Origin: Candidatus Binatia bacterium
Lineage (GTDB): Bacteria > Desulfobacterota > Binatia > HRBIN30
Assembly (NCBI GenBank): GCA_023150935.1
Contig: JAKLJW010000006.1
Location: forward strand, 62,001 to 126,000
Reading direction: 5' to 3'
Length of the DNA stretch: 64,000 bases
Positions 44,117-53,021 of this stretch are shown here, one piece after another. Positions within the stretch are counted from its first letter, which is position 1. Each line of letters begins with the position of its first letter. The notes beneath the pieces were generated by a model. That model was not told the DNA's origin and did not search any database. It was given only the letters and a program-made list of their open reading frames with translations. The position numbers were made by a program, and so were the translations under genes.

Positions 44117-44253
44117 GCTTTCGGGCGGAAATTCCCCGCCCGTCCATCCCGTCGCGCCCGCGTACGGGCTCCGTCGCAAGGGCAGAGCCGCGCTTCGAGC
44201 CCGGTTGAGGAAGGTGGCTGTTTTCCTTCCGACCGCCGTGCTAGACGCCTCGA

Positions 44254-45006
44254 ATGGCCCGGTTCTGGATCGGCACCTCCGGTTACGGCGCGAAGGATTG
44301 GCGCGGCGTCTTCTACCCCGAGAACCTGCCGGAGGAAGAACTGCTCCGCTACTACAGCGAGCGATTTCCGACGGTCGAGTTCAGCGCCCCCTTCCACCGT
44401 ATGCCCAACATCCGCACCGTACAGGGGTGGGCCAAAGAGAGTGCCGCCGATTTCGCCTTTTCCTTGAAGGCCCCGCGGCGCATCACACACGATCTCCAAT
44501 TGCGCGATGCGGCGGATCCGCTGACCTCGTTCTGCGACACCGTCCGCGTGCTCAGGGACAAGCTCGGAGCGTTGCTCTTCCAGGTACCGCCCTTCGTGCG
44601 TAAGGACGTTTCGCGTCTCGAGGATTTCCTGCACCAGATGCCGCCGGGCTACCGGCCGGCGTTCGAGTTCCGCAATCCCGCCTGGCTTACGGACGACACC
44701 TTCGAGTGTCTGCGCCGATTCGACGTGGCGCTGTGCGTTGCCGAGCAAGCGGAGCAGGCGACGCCGTTCGAGGTGACGGCGCGTTTCGGCTACTTCCGGC
44801 TGCGCCGTCCGGATTACTCGGCGGCGGATCTGGAGCAATGGGCCGGTCGCCTGCTCGCGGCCGCCGCGCGCTGGGAAGACGTGTTCGTCTACTTCAAGCA
44901 GGAAACGCCGGGGCGGGCACCGCGGTTAGCCGAGCAGTTGCTGGGACTCGTCCACCCCGCGCCGGTGGATTCCCGACCCGCGCCGCGGCCCGTCGCTTCC
45001 GTCTGA
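44254..45006 (+). CDS. DUF72-family protein
   Basis: A 250-residue YecE-like TIM-barrel protein: WIGTSGYGAKDWRGVFYPEN at the N-terminus, FPTVEFSAPFHRMP, FAFSLKAPRRITH, LGALLFQVPPFVRKD, PAFEFRNPAWLTDDTF and YFRLRRPDYS. Function of the family is not established; a nuclease-like or sugar-isomerase-like barrel has been suggested. The C-terminal 15 residues are Pro-rich. The first 166-bp repeat starts 37 bp after the stop. Confidence 0.87.
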   Translation: MARFWIGTSGYGAKDWRGVFYPENLPEEELLRYYSERFPTVEFSAPFHRMPNIRTVQGWAKESAADFAFSLKAPRRITHDLQLRDAADPLTSFCDTVRVLRDKLGALLFQVPPFVRKDVSRLEDFLHQMPPGYRPAFEFRNPAWLTDDTFECLRRFDVALCVAEQAEQATPFEVTARFGYFRLRRPDYSAADLEQWAGRLLAAAARWEDVFVYFKQETPGRAPRLAEQLLGLVHPAPVDSRPAPRPVASV

Positions 45007-45042
45007 AGGGGGCGGAGCGCGGATTACGCAGGCCGACCCGCA

Positions 45043-45208
45043 CGGCGACGGGGACTGTCGAGATACCCACTCCCTCGGGTCGGTATCGTCATCGGGATCG
45101 CGACCGATCCCCCCGTGCCACGCCGAACTCGGTGCCCATGACCGACGCTCGTCCATGCCCCGATACCGATAGCGACACCGACCCCGGCCCCGCTCGACAT
45201 CCGCGGGG
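45043..45208. repeat. 166-bp direct repeat, copy 1
   Basis: It starts CGGCGACGGGGACTGTCGAG and ends CATCCGCGGGG; four mismatches separate it from copy 2 at 45866-46031 (about 98% identity). Within it, 45078-45100 and 45161-45183 form an imperfect inverted repeat: GGTCGGTATCG... against CGATACCGATAGCGACACCG then ACC, with 19 of 23 positions matching. The unit looks like a MITE-like or REP-like element. Confidence 0.93.
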
Positions 45209-45269
45209 GCAGCGCGGCGGCTGCGGGGACAGTCCGGTCATCCCCGCCGGCTCACCTCTTCGGTCGGCG

Positions 45270-45491
45270 CTACTCTCGCTCCAGGCGCTCGGCAATCCAG
45301 AGTTTGATGATCGACTGGCGCGTTACCCCGAGACGACGGGCTTCCTCGTCCAGAGAGTCCACCATCCACGCCGGGAAGTCGACGTTCACCCGCCTGGCTT
45401 CGCGTCCCGGCCTGCGTAGGCGTCCTACATCCAGATCTCCGATCACGTCTTCGCCGCGGTCGAACTTGCGGTCAAAGGTCTTCGCTTTCAT
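45270..45491 (-). CDS. BrnA-like ribbon-helix-helix antitoxin
   Basis: A 73-residue basic protein. The C-terminal half has the RHH/CopG pattern of BrnA-type antitoxins: RRVNVDFPAWMVDSLDEEAR then RLGVTRQSIIKLWIAERLE. It should bind the BrnT toxin through its N-terminal part and repress its own promoter through the RHH. The start overlaps the toxin gene end by 20 bp, the usual order (toxin first) for BrnTA modules. Confidence 0.8.
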   Translation of the reverse strand: MKAKTFDRKFDRGEDVIGDLDVGRLRRPGREARRVNVDFPAWMVDSLDEEARRLGVTRQSIIKLWIAERLERE

Positions 45492-45741
45492 AGATCTCCA
45501 CCTCGGACGATCGAGGTCGTCGCACAGAAATGAACCGCACGACATCGTTGCGGTACGTGATGACCGCCGACCAATGTCTGTCGGCGACCTTTCCGACGAC
45601 CAGAAACCGTGGCTCATCCTCGGTTCTCGCCGGTACCTCAACCCGCCGGCCGTCTTCCCACAGTCGCTGCGCCTGGAAGAAATCGATCCCGTGTTTCTTG
45701 CGGTTCGATTCGCTTTTCGCCGCATCGAACTCGAACCGCAT
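45472..45741 (-). CDS. brnT: BrnT-family ribonuclease toxin
   Basis: An 89-residue protein with the BrnT pattern: MRFEFDAAKSESNRKKHGID, FFQAQRLWEDGRRVEV, then RFLVVGKVADRHWSAVITYR, VVRFISVRRP. BrnT toxins are RelE-fold ribonucleases that inhibit translation. The gene is intact and overlaps the antitoxin. Together they occupy a cassette between two 166-bp direct repeats, between a DUF72 gene and a DUF1566 gene, and so look like a horizontally acquired insert. Confidence 0.87.
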   Translation of the reverse strand: MRFEFDAAKSESNRKKHGIDFFQAQRLWEDGRRVEVPARTEDEPRFLVVGKVADRHWSAVITYRNDVVRFISVRRPRSSEVEIYESEDL

Positions 45742-45865
45742 GAATAGTAAATATGCCCTTTCTCGACCGGCGACAACACGCCCGATCTCAGGGGACGATG
45801 GGGGCGGTGCGCCGATTCGGACAACCCGTCCCCTGGGCGGGGGCGGGTTCGCAGGGTGACCGAGT

Positions 45866-46031
45866 CGGCGACGGGGACTGTCGAGATACCCACTCCCTCG
45901 GGTCGGTATCGTCATCGGGATCGCGATCGATCCCCCCGTGCCACGCCGAACTCGGTGCCCATGACCGACGCTCGTCCCTGCCCCGATACCGATAGCGATA
46001 CCGACCCCGGCCCCGCTCGGCATCCGCGGGG
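45866..46031. repeat. 166-bp direct repeat, copy 2
   Basis: Same orientation as copy 1 and offset by 823 bp. Differences include C/T changes at two places, A/C in GTCC(A/C)TGCC and A/G near the end. The copy ends 50 bp before the DUF1566 stop codon. Recombination between the two copies would remove the BrnT/BrnA pair and leave one repeat. Confidence 0.93.
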
Positions 46032-46080
46032 TTGTCGGTGTTGACCCCCCTGGCTTTCCCGTCCCGACCTGCGTGCGCCG

Positions 46081-47343
46081 TCAGAGGCCGCCGCGAACGG
46101 CACGCACCCGATCGACGCCCGCACCGCTCTTGAGGAAGACATTGGTGTAGCCGTAGCTGAAGTGCACGAACCACGCGAACGTCGCGTCGTTGGTGTAGGT
46201 CGTCGAGGTCCAGTACCCGGCACCCGCCGTGCACGTGCAGGCGAGCACCGTACACCCCGACGGCACACAGCCGTCGTGGAACACCGGGTAGCCCTGCGGT
46301 CCGCTCTGCCCGAAGTCGACGATGCTCTGCAGCTCGCGGATATTCGGGACGCGCCAGTCGTTGTACCCCGCGAACCCGGTCCCTCCTTCGGCGTTGAGGT
46401 CATCGAGCCAATCCCAAATCGTTTCCTGCGACCCGTTCCCCGACCAGACATAGGCGTTGTCCCAGTCGTGCAGCCCGCCGGCATCGTCTTTCTTCTCCCA
46501 CATGAGGCCCGTGGTCACGTCCGTGATCGTACCGTCGCCGTTGTCGACGAAGCGGAGCGGCGCACCGGAACGTACATCGCCATCGTCCGCGACCGGAACG
46601 CCCCCCGGTATGCCCTCGTTCTTGTCGGCCCCGTACGACACAATCTGCCCGCTGGCCGGGAAGTTGCCGCGACCGCAGGCAACCTCGGGCTTGTCGTCGT
46701 CGGTCGGTCCCTCGATCGCCGCATTAACCTCATCCAGCTCCGCAATGGCGTCAGTCGGCGACGGCGACAGAGCCACCATTGCCGGCCGCACGGCGTCGAG
46801 CCATTCGAGGGCCCGCGGATACTGGGTCGACACTTGCACGTTGGTGGCGCACTCATGGGCAGCGATAAGGCAGTCGGTCCAGTCCTGCAGGCTGGCGACG
46901 GTGCCATTACCCGTGAAGCGCTTGCACCAAGCGTTCAAATTCTCTGCGTTAAGCGGCTCGGCCACGCTCGCCCCGGTTCCCAACACGTCCTGAAGCGTGT
47001 GTTCGAGGCCTGTCCCGCACGCCGCCGCGATCTTGGCCCCGGCTTTCGCCGCCAGCGTCTTGGTCGGATTGGCGTCGTTGCGCAACTTCCGCAAGGCGCT
47101 CACGCACGTGCTCGCCGCCGCCGCCCCGGTGCCATTCGCCACCACAACCTCCCTGGCGATCTTCTGCAGGCACACCTGGAGAGCCTTGGTGCGCCCCGCG
47201 GCAAATTTCGCCGCCTCTCCGCGCACGACCTTCTGGCACTTCTCGAGACTGCTCTCCGGCGTAGCGCCGGCAACCCCGGCCCCAGCCATCGCTGCTGCAA
47301 GCACCAACACCTGACCAAGCGGACGACCGCAAAAGCCCTTCAT
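46081..47343 (-). CDS. Exported DUF1566 (Lcl C-terminal-like) protein
   Basis: A 420-residue protein from ATG 47343 (GGGAGG upstream) with a signal peptide (RPLGQVLVLAAAMAGAGVAG). The N-terminal ~180 residues are Cys- and Lys-rich helices (SSLEKCQKVVRGEAAKFAAG, RTKALQVCLQKIAREVV). The C-terminal DUF1566 domain has FVDNGDGTITDVTTGLMWEK, then TGFAGYNDWRVPNIRELQSI and WTSTTYTNDATFAWFVHFSY. Lcl-type domains are collagen-like-adhesin partners; surface display and binding are inferred. The N-terminal part recurs, in my recollection, in proteins of Binatota-like genomes. Confidence 0.82.
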   Translation of the reverse strand: MKGFCGRPLGQVLVLAAAMAGAGVAGATPESSLEKCQKVVRGEAAKFAAGRTKALQVCLQKIAREVVVANGTGAAAASTCVSALRKLRNDANPTKTLAAKAGAKIAAACGTGLEHTLQDVLGTGASVAEPLNAENLNAWCKRFTGNGTVASLQDWTDCLIAAHECATNVQVSTQYPRALEWLDAVRPAMVALSPSPTDAIAELDEVNAAIEGPTDDDKPEVACGRGNFPASGQIVSYGADKNEGIPGGVPVADDGDVRSGAPLRFVDNGDGTITDVTTGLMWEKKDDAGGLHDWDNAYVWSGNGSQETIWDWLDDLNAEGGTGFAGYNDWRVPNIRELQSIVDFGQSGPQGYPVFHDGCVPSGCTVLACTCTAGAGYWTSTTYTNDATFAWFVHFSYGYTNVFLKSGAGVDRVRAVRGGL

Positions 47344-47452
47344 TCTCGCTCCTCCCTGCTCTCGCTCGCGCGACCGGTGCCTCTGCCCCGGGGCCCCGCT
47401 TGCGCTCGGCACATTCTTGTCCAACGAACCCTGCGGCACATCGCTTCCTTAG

Positions 47453-47752
47453 TCAAGGCAAACATGGAGCCCCGCGACCGCACCGGGCGACCGATCCGGC
47501 CGCGTACGCCTGTTCCTGGATGGCGTTCCGGAGGTCGATCTTCGCGGCGATGCGGCCGCCGTCGAAGATCGTTTGCACGAGGTTGGCGGCGACCCCGGCG
47601 GCAAACGCGCTGCCGCTGGTGAGCGCCCCGGACGGCCGCGGGCGGATTGCCGGGGGCTTGCCGGGCAAAGCCCCTTTTCGGGTGGCGCCCCGCACCCCGG
47701 AACGGCACAGATCGGTGGCGCCGCCGCGATCGGTCGAAGGCGCCGACTGCAT
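47453..47752 (-). pseudogene. Remnant of an outer-membrane efflux factor (NodT/CusC type)
   Basis: In a 492-bp gap lacking intact genes, the minus-strand frame has the segment [20 protein letters not shown] followed by TIFDGGRIAAKIDLRNAIQEQAYA, roughly 47498-47632. This is the second-half motif of RND outer-membrane factors (family pattern: xxLxxPIFDGGRxxAxxxxxxA). Flanking residues are unrelated, the remaining ~400 residues are absent, and the frame ends in low-complexity sequence. It is a decayed fragment; the rest of the gap shows no feature. Confidence 0.45.
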
Positions 47753-47835
47753 CGGCGAGCCGCTGCGCGTGGCCGCCAGAGTGGGCAGTCGACGCGGCCT
47801 ATCCGCCCGGGGGCGGACATGCTAGGCATCCGGCG

Positions 47836-48720
47836 ATGAATCTGGCCTCCATCGAGCTTCCGGGAATCGAGAAGGTACGCAGCGGCAAGGTCCGCGACAT
47901 TTTCGATCTGGGCGACCATCTGCTGCTGGTCGCATCCGACCGGATATCGGCATTCGACGTGGTGATTCCCACACCGATCCCGGGCAAGGGCGCCGTGCTC
48001 AATCAGCTTTCGGCGTTTTGGTTCGAGCGGTTGGATTTCGTTCCGAATCACATGATCGCGACCCGGGTCGAAGATTTCCCGGGGGAACTGCGGCCGTTCG
48101 CGGATCGTCTGCGCGGCCGGTCGATGATCGTGAAGAAAGCTCAACCTCTCGCGGTGGAGTGCGTGGTGCGCGGTTATCTGGTGGGATCGGGCTGGAAGGA
48201 ATACCGGGAGCGGGGAACCGTCTGCGGCATCCGGTTGCCCACCGGCTTGCAGCAGGCGGGTCAGTTGCCGGAGCCGCTTTTCACCCCCTCCACGAAAGCC
48301 GAGACCGGACACGACGAAAACATCACGTGGGCGGAATGCTGCCGGCTCGTGGGCGAGGAAACGGCCCGCCTGGCGCGCGATTTCAGCCTCCGCATCTACA
48401 ACGAAGGCCGCGCCCACGCGGCGGATCGGGGCATTATCGTCGCCGACACCAAGTTCGAGTTCGGCCTCCTGGACGGCAACCTGATCCTCATTGACGAATG
48501 CCTCACCCCCGATTCGTCGCGGTTCTGGCCGGCCGACCGCTATGCCGCGGGGTCCAATCCGCCGAGTTTCGACAAGCAGTTCGTACGGGACTATCTCGAG
48601 ACACTCGACTGGGACAAGACTCCGCCGGCGCCGGCGCTTCCCGACGAAGTCGTTGGCAAGACCTCCGAGAAATACCGGGAGGCATTCACCCGCCTGACCG
48701 GACGGCGGCTCGAGGAATAA
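47836..48720 (+). CDS. purC: Phosphoribosylaminoimidazole-succinocarboxamide synthase (PurC)
   Basis: Joins aspartate to CAIR in purine synthesis, forming SAICAR with ATP hydrolysis. The 294-residue sequence has [91 protein letters not shown] and [15 protein letters not shown]. This is the long-chain form (about 290-300 residues) like the yeast and deltaproteobacterial enzymes. ATG 47836. It ends 60 bp from the convergent DciA-like gene. Confidence 0.95.
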   Translation: MNLASIELPGIEKVRSGKVRDIFDLGDHLLLVASDRISAFDVVIPTPIPGKGAVLNQLSAFWFERLDFVPNHMIATRVEDFPGELRPFADRLRGRSMIVKKAQPLAVECVVRGYLVGSGWKEYRERGTVCGIRLPTGLQQAGQLPEPLFTPSTKAETGHDENITWAECCRLVGEETARLARDFSLRIYNEGRAHAADRGIIVADTKFEFGLLDGNLILIDECLTPDSSRFWPADRYAAGSNPPSFDKQFVRDYLETLDWDKTPPAPALPDEVVGKTSEKYREAFTRLTGRRLEE

Positions 48721-48780
48721 CCGGCGACGGCGCGGCGCCAATCTTCTTCCGGCTGGCGGTCGCCCCGGACATCGCCGCCT

Positions 48781-49275
48781 TTACCGGCGGCGCCGCGGTC
48801 GGGTCGCCCCTTTGCCTGAAGTCGCGGCGCGCGTGCGGCGTGCGTGCGCACCCATGATGCGTGCAAACGTCGCCGCCAGCGCCGGATCGTCGAGGTCGGG
48901 CAGCGGCACCGGCGGCGCCGGCGCGCCGGGCGGCGGCGTTGGCGGCGGCTCGGCCTCCGCTGGTACATCGACGTGTCCGGCCACGAAGAAGATATCGCGA
49001 ATCGCCGGCACGCCGAGACGGGCGTTGAGCCGCTCGCGCAGCGTCTCCTTCATGAACTGCAACTCCTGCATCCACGCGTGCGTGGCCACCGTCACCACGA
49101 GTACGCCATTGCGCACACGGGAAGGCTGCGCCCGACGCGCCACGGTCGGACCGACCACCTGCACCCACACGTCCCACACCCGGTAGGCACGCAGTTCCTG
49201 CTCCGGATCGAGACGCTGCAGCACGGCTTGCAGGACATCGCCCACGGTGGCGGGCGGGAGCGTTCGGCGCGACAT
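48781..49275 (-). CDS. DUF721/DciA-like protein
   Basis: A 164-residue protein whose first ~100 residues match the DUF721 fold: VGDVLQAVLQRLDPEQELRA, YRVWDVWVQVVGPTVARRAQ, PSRVRNGVLVVTVATHAWMQ, ELQFMKETLRERLNARLG. In DciA this domain loads the replicative helicase. A Pro-rich linker (EPPPTPPPGAPAPPVPLPD) and a basic tail follow. The gene is divergent from nrdJ with 139 bp between starts, and convergent with purC. Confidence 0.8.
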   Translation of the reverse strand: MSRRTLPPATVGDVLQAVLQRLDPEQELRAYRVWDVWVQVVGPTVARRAQPSRVRNGVLVVTVATHAWMQELQFMKETLRERLNARLGVPAIRDIFFVAGHVDVPAEAEPPPTPPPGAPAPPVPLPDLDDPALAATFARIMGAHARRTRAATSGKGATRPRRRR

Positions 49276-49414
49276 GAGCGGGAGTGTACCCGCAAGCGGC
49301 GCGGCAGCGAAGAGGTGTGGAGACCGGAGGCGAACTTTCTGCAATCGACGCTTGACGACCTCAACATCTTGGGGTACTCGTTCGCTCACTACACAACATG
49401 AAGGGGTTTTGCGC

Positions 49415-52162
49415 ATGAGGGAACCGGCGCGGCGGCGCAAGGAGGATGGGCAGGCGGGGCGCGTGCGGGCAGCGGCCGAGGCGGTGCGTGGGGTGACGGT
49501 GCCCCGGTCTTTCAGCGCCCCCGGGGTCGATCCGTTCGACGCCGTCGAGTGGGATCGGCGCAGCGCGGTGATCACCGGCGAACGCGGCGAAGTGGTCTTC
49601 GAGCAGCACGACGTGGAGATCCCGCGGCCCTGGTCGCAACTGGCGACCAGCGTGGTCGTGTCGAAGTACTTCCGCGGCCCCCTCAACAGTCGGGAACGCG
49701 AGACCAGCGTTCGCCAACTCATCGGTCGGGTGGTCGGAACGCTGCGCGGTTGGGGCGAGCGGCAGGGGTACTTCGCGACGCCCGCCGATGCGGAGCACTT
49801 CGCGGCCGATCTGACTCATCTGCTGGTCGAGCAGAAGGCGGCCTTTAACAGCCCGGTGTGGTTCAACGTCGGCATCGAGCCGCAGCCGCAGTGCTCGGCG
49901 TGCTTCATTCTGGCGGTCGACGACACGATGGAGTCGATCCTCGGCTGGTATCGCAACGAAGGGATAATCTTCAAAGGTGGGTCGGGCTCGGGGGTCAACC
50001 TGTCGCGCATTCGCTCGGCGAAGGAAAAACTGGCCGGCGGCGGCACGGCTTCGGGGCCGGTGTCGTTCATGCGCGCCGCCGACGCCTCGGCCGGGGTCAT
50101 CAAATCCGGCGGCAAGACCAGGCGCGCGGCCAAGATGGTGATTCTGAACGCCGATCACCCGGATATCCTCGACTTCATTCGCTGCAAGGAAGAGGAAGAG
50201 AAGAAGGCCTGGGCGCTCATCGACGCCGGTTACGACGGCTCGCTCGACGGCCCGGCGTACGCCTCGGTCTTCTTCCAGAACGCCAACAACTCGGTGCGCG
50301 TGACCGACGAGTTCATGCGCGCCGTCGACACCGACGGCGTCTGGCACACTCGCTACGTCCTCGACGACAGCGTCGCCGGCACCTACCGGGCGCGAGAAAT
50401 GCTGCGCATGATCGCCGAGGCGACCCACGTGTGCGGCGATCCGGGCATGCAGTTCGACACCACGATCAACGGCTGGCACACGTGCCCGAACGCCGGCCGC
50501 ATCAACGCGTCCAATCCGTGCTCGGAGTACATGCACCTCGACAACTCGGCGTGCAATCTGGCGTCGTTGAATCTGCTCAAGTTCGTCGACGACGCCGGCG
50601 ACTTCGATACCGCGGCGTTCAAACGCGCCTGCGAGATCATGATTCTGGCGCAGGACATCGTCGTCGATAACTCGAGCTACCCGACGGCGGAAATCACCGC
50701 CAATGCACGCGCCTATCGGGAGTTGGGTCTCGGTTACGCCAACCTCGGCGCCTTGCTGATGTCGCTCGGTCTTCCCTACGACTCGGAGGCCGGGCGGCAG
50801 TACGCCGCCGCCGTCACGGCCCTCATGTGCGGGGCGGCGTACGCGCAGTCGGCCCGCATCGCCGCCGCCAAGGGTCCGTTCGCCGGCTTCGCCGCCGACC
50901 GTGCGGGCACGCTCGGCGTCATCGAACGGCACCGCGCCTGCGCGCACAAACTCGATCCGACCTACGTGCCGCTCGAACTGCTGACGGCGGCGCGCGCCGC
51001 GTGGGACGATGCCGTCAGTCTCGGCGCGGCCCACGGGGTGCGCAACTCGCAAGTTACGGTGCTGGCGCCGACCGGCACGATCGCGTTCATGATGGACTGC
51101 GACACCACCGGGGTGGAGCCGGACATCGCCCTGGTAAAATACAAGAAGCTGGTCGGCGGCGGGCTGCTGAAGATCGTCAACGGCACCGTGCCGCGCGCAC
51201 TGCGACGGCTGGGCTACGAATCGAAGCAGATCCAGGCGATCGTCGAATACATCGACGAGCACGACACCATCGAGGGCGCCCCGGAACTGCGCGATGAAGA
51301 CCTCGCGGTGTTCGACTGCGCCTTCAAGCCCGCCAACGGAATGCGCGCCATACACTACCTCGGGCACCTGCGCATGATGGGCGCCGTCCAGCCCTTCATC
51401 TCCGGCGCGATCTCGAAGACCATCAACATGCCGAACGCCGCCACCGTTGAAGACATCATGGACGCGTACATGGAGGCGTGGCGACTGGGCGTCAAAGCGG
51501 TGGCGATCTACCGCGACGGCTGCAAACGCACGCAACCGCTCAACACCGGCAGCAAGCCGGAGAAGAAGGCTGCGGCCCCGCTAACGGAGGCCCAGCCCGT
51601 GCGGCGCCGCCTGCCGCAGGATTGCACCTCACTGCGGCACAAATTCGATATTGCCGGACACGAGGGCTACATCCACGTCGGTCTGTTCGAAGACGGCACT
51701 CCCGGCGAGGTCTTCATCAAGATCGCCAAGGAAGGCAGCACGATCGCCGGTTTGATGGACACGATCGGCATCCTCGTGTCGATGGCCCTGCAGTACGGCG
51801 TGCCGCTCGAGGTTCTCGTCAACAAGTTCAGCCACGTCCGTTTCGAACCCTCGGGATTCACGAAGAATCCGGCGATTCCGATCGCCAAGTCGCTGATCGA
51901 CTACATCTTCCGCTTCCTCGGGGCGCGTTTCATGAGCCCCGAGAAGCACTCCGATATCGGTATTGCCAGCATCGAAGCCCCGAGCGAAACCCGCGGCGCG
52001 GGGCACGACTCGACCCAACCGGGTCGCGCAACCGGGGTCACCGCGCTGGGTTTCAGCCCGCAGGCGGATGCGCCAAGTTGCTCGGACTGCGGCGCGATCA
52101 TGGTTCGCAACGGCAGTTGCTACAAATGCCTCAACTGCGGCGCCACGAGCGGGTGCTCGTGA
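49415..52162 (+). CDS. nrdJ: Adenosylcobalamin-dependent (class II) ribonucleotide reductase
   Basis: Reduces ribonucleotides to deoxyribonucleotides with a B12-derived radical and works with or without oxygen. The 915-residue protein has the class II core: FNSPVWFNVGIEPQPQCSAC, IFKGGSGSGVNLSRIRSAKE, the active-site segment NASNPCSEYMHLDNSACNLA, APTGTIAFMMDCDTTGVEPD and AVAIYRDGCKRTQPL. The C-terminus carries a zinc-ribbon-like tail (CSDCGAIMV...CYKCLNCGATSGC) with redox-shuttle cysteines. ATG 49415 follows AAGGGG by about 9 bases. No cobalamin riboswitch could be recognised in the 139-bp leader. Confidence 0.95.
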   Translation: MREPARRRKEDGQAGRVRAAAEAVRGVTVPRSFSAPGVDPFDAVEWDRRSAVITGERGEVVFEQHDVEIPRPWSQLATSVVVSKYFRGPLNSRERETSVRQLIGRVVGTLRGWGERQGYFATPADAEHFAADLTHLLVEQKAAFNSPVWFNVGIEPQPQCSACFILAVDDTMESILGWYRNEGIIFKGGSGSGVNLSRIRSAKEKLAGGGTASGPVSFMRAADASAGVIKSGGKTRRAAKMVILNADHPDILDFIRCKEEEEKKAWALIDAGYDGSLDGPAYASVFFQNANNSVRVTDEFMRAVDTDGVWHTRYVLDDSVAGTYRAREMLRMIAEATHVCGDPGMQFDTTINGWHTCPNAGRINASNPCSEYMHLDNSACNLASLNLLKFVDDAGDFDTAAFKRACEIMILAQDIVVDNSSYPTAEITANARAYRELGLGYANLGALLMSLGLPYDSEAGRQYAAAVTALMCGAAYAQSARIAAAKGPFAGFAADRAGTLGVIERHRACAHKLDPTYVPLELLTAARAAWDDAVSLGAAHGVRNSQVTVLAPTGTIAFMMDCDTTGVEPDIALVKYKKLVGGGLLKIVNGTVPRALRRLGYESKQIQAIVEYIDEHDTIEGAPELRDEDLAVFDCAFKPANGMRAIHYLGHLRMMGAVQPFISGAISKTINMPNAATVEDIMDAYMEAWRLGVKAVAIYRDGCKRTQPLNTGSKPEKKAAAPLTEAQPVRRRLPQDCTSLRHKFDIAGHEGYIHVGLFEDGTPGEVFIKIAKEGSTIAGLMDTIGILVSMALQYGVPLEVLVNKFSHVRFEPSGFTKNPAIPIAKSLIDYIFRFLGARFMSPEKHSDIGIASIEAPSETRGAGHDSTQPGRATGVTALGFSPQADAPSCSDCGAIMVRNGSCYKCLNCGATSGCS

Positions 52163-52283
52163 GCCGCGACCGGGGCAGACGGTAGAGGAGGACGGTTTCG
52201 GGAAGCGGCGGGGTTGCGGCATGCTGCGGATGACCTTCCCGGAGGTCCGTGGTGGCGGCCGAGGTTGACTCGGGCGGGGCGTC

Positions 52284-52925
52284 TCAGTCGAGGCGCCCCG
52301 CGTGGATTGCGGCACCGGAATCGACCAGAAGGCGCTGGAACAGCGTCGTCTTCAGGTGGTTCAGCAGGGCTTCAGGCTCCCCCGATTCCGGGGTACTCAG
52401 GAAGCGTTGAATCAGAATGCCGCCGAGAGTGGCCATGATGAACGCGGCCTCGCGCGTCGGACTGGCATCGGCGCGGAACACACCCTGACGTTGACCGCGA
52501 TCGAGGATTTCCGCGATCGATCCTTCGAACGCCCGGTACAGGGCGATCACCCGGGAGAGTCCCTCGTCTTCGGCCTGTTCCTCGCCGCGCAGCGTCAAGG
52601 TGAGGAAGAACCGTACCGAATAGACGTTCTCCTGCGTGAAGGCGAAAAAACGGTCGATCAGTAACCCGAGCTGTTCTCGCGCCTCGAGCCCCTCGAGCGA
52701 GTCGACGTTGATGAAATACGGCTCGAGCGTCCTTCTCAGGGCGCTCCGATAGAGCGCCTCCTTGGAATCGAAGTGCCAGAAGATCAGTGCCTTGCTGACC
52801 TTCGCCTCCCGCGCCACCTGCGACAGAGTTGTATTCTCGTACCCCTGCCGCGCAAATAGCTGGGAGGCTGCGGAAAGAATTTTCTCCCGCGCTTCGTGCG
52901 CGTCTATCTGGGCTTTGTCGGCCAT
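52284..52925 (-). CDS. TetR-family transcriptional regulator
   Basis: A 213-residue regulator. The N-terminal HTH is typical: AREKILSAASQLFARQGYEN, TTLSQVAREAKVSKALIFWH, FDSKEALYRSAL. The C-terminal helices (RTLEPYFINVDSLEGL onward) form the ligand domain and are family-variable. The gene lies between nrdJ and the divergent lytic transglycosylase (start codons ~97 bp apart), which is the likeliest, but unproven, target. Confidence 0.92.
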   Translation of the reverse strand: MADKAQIDAHEAREKILSAASQLFARQGYENTTLSQVAREAKVSKALIFWHFDSKEALYRSALRRTLEPYFINVDSLEGLEAREQLGLLIDRFFAFTQENVYSVRFFLTLTLRGEEQAEDEGLSRVIALYRAFEGSIAEILDRGQRQGVFRADASPTREAAFIMATLGGILIQRFLSTPESGEPEALLNHLKTTLFQRLLVDSGAAIHAGRLD

Positions 52926-53021
52926 CTCGCCGCGTCCCCGGCACCGTAGGGGGAAACCCCGCGGCAAGTCAATCTCGCGGGCGGGTTGCATCGCCGCGCT
53001 CCGTCGGGCAAGGTGCGCCCG

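Noticed and set aside
49276..49414. Cobalamin riboswitch upstream of nrdJ
   Set aside because: The leader is only 139 bp and no B12-box sequence was seen.
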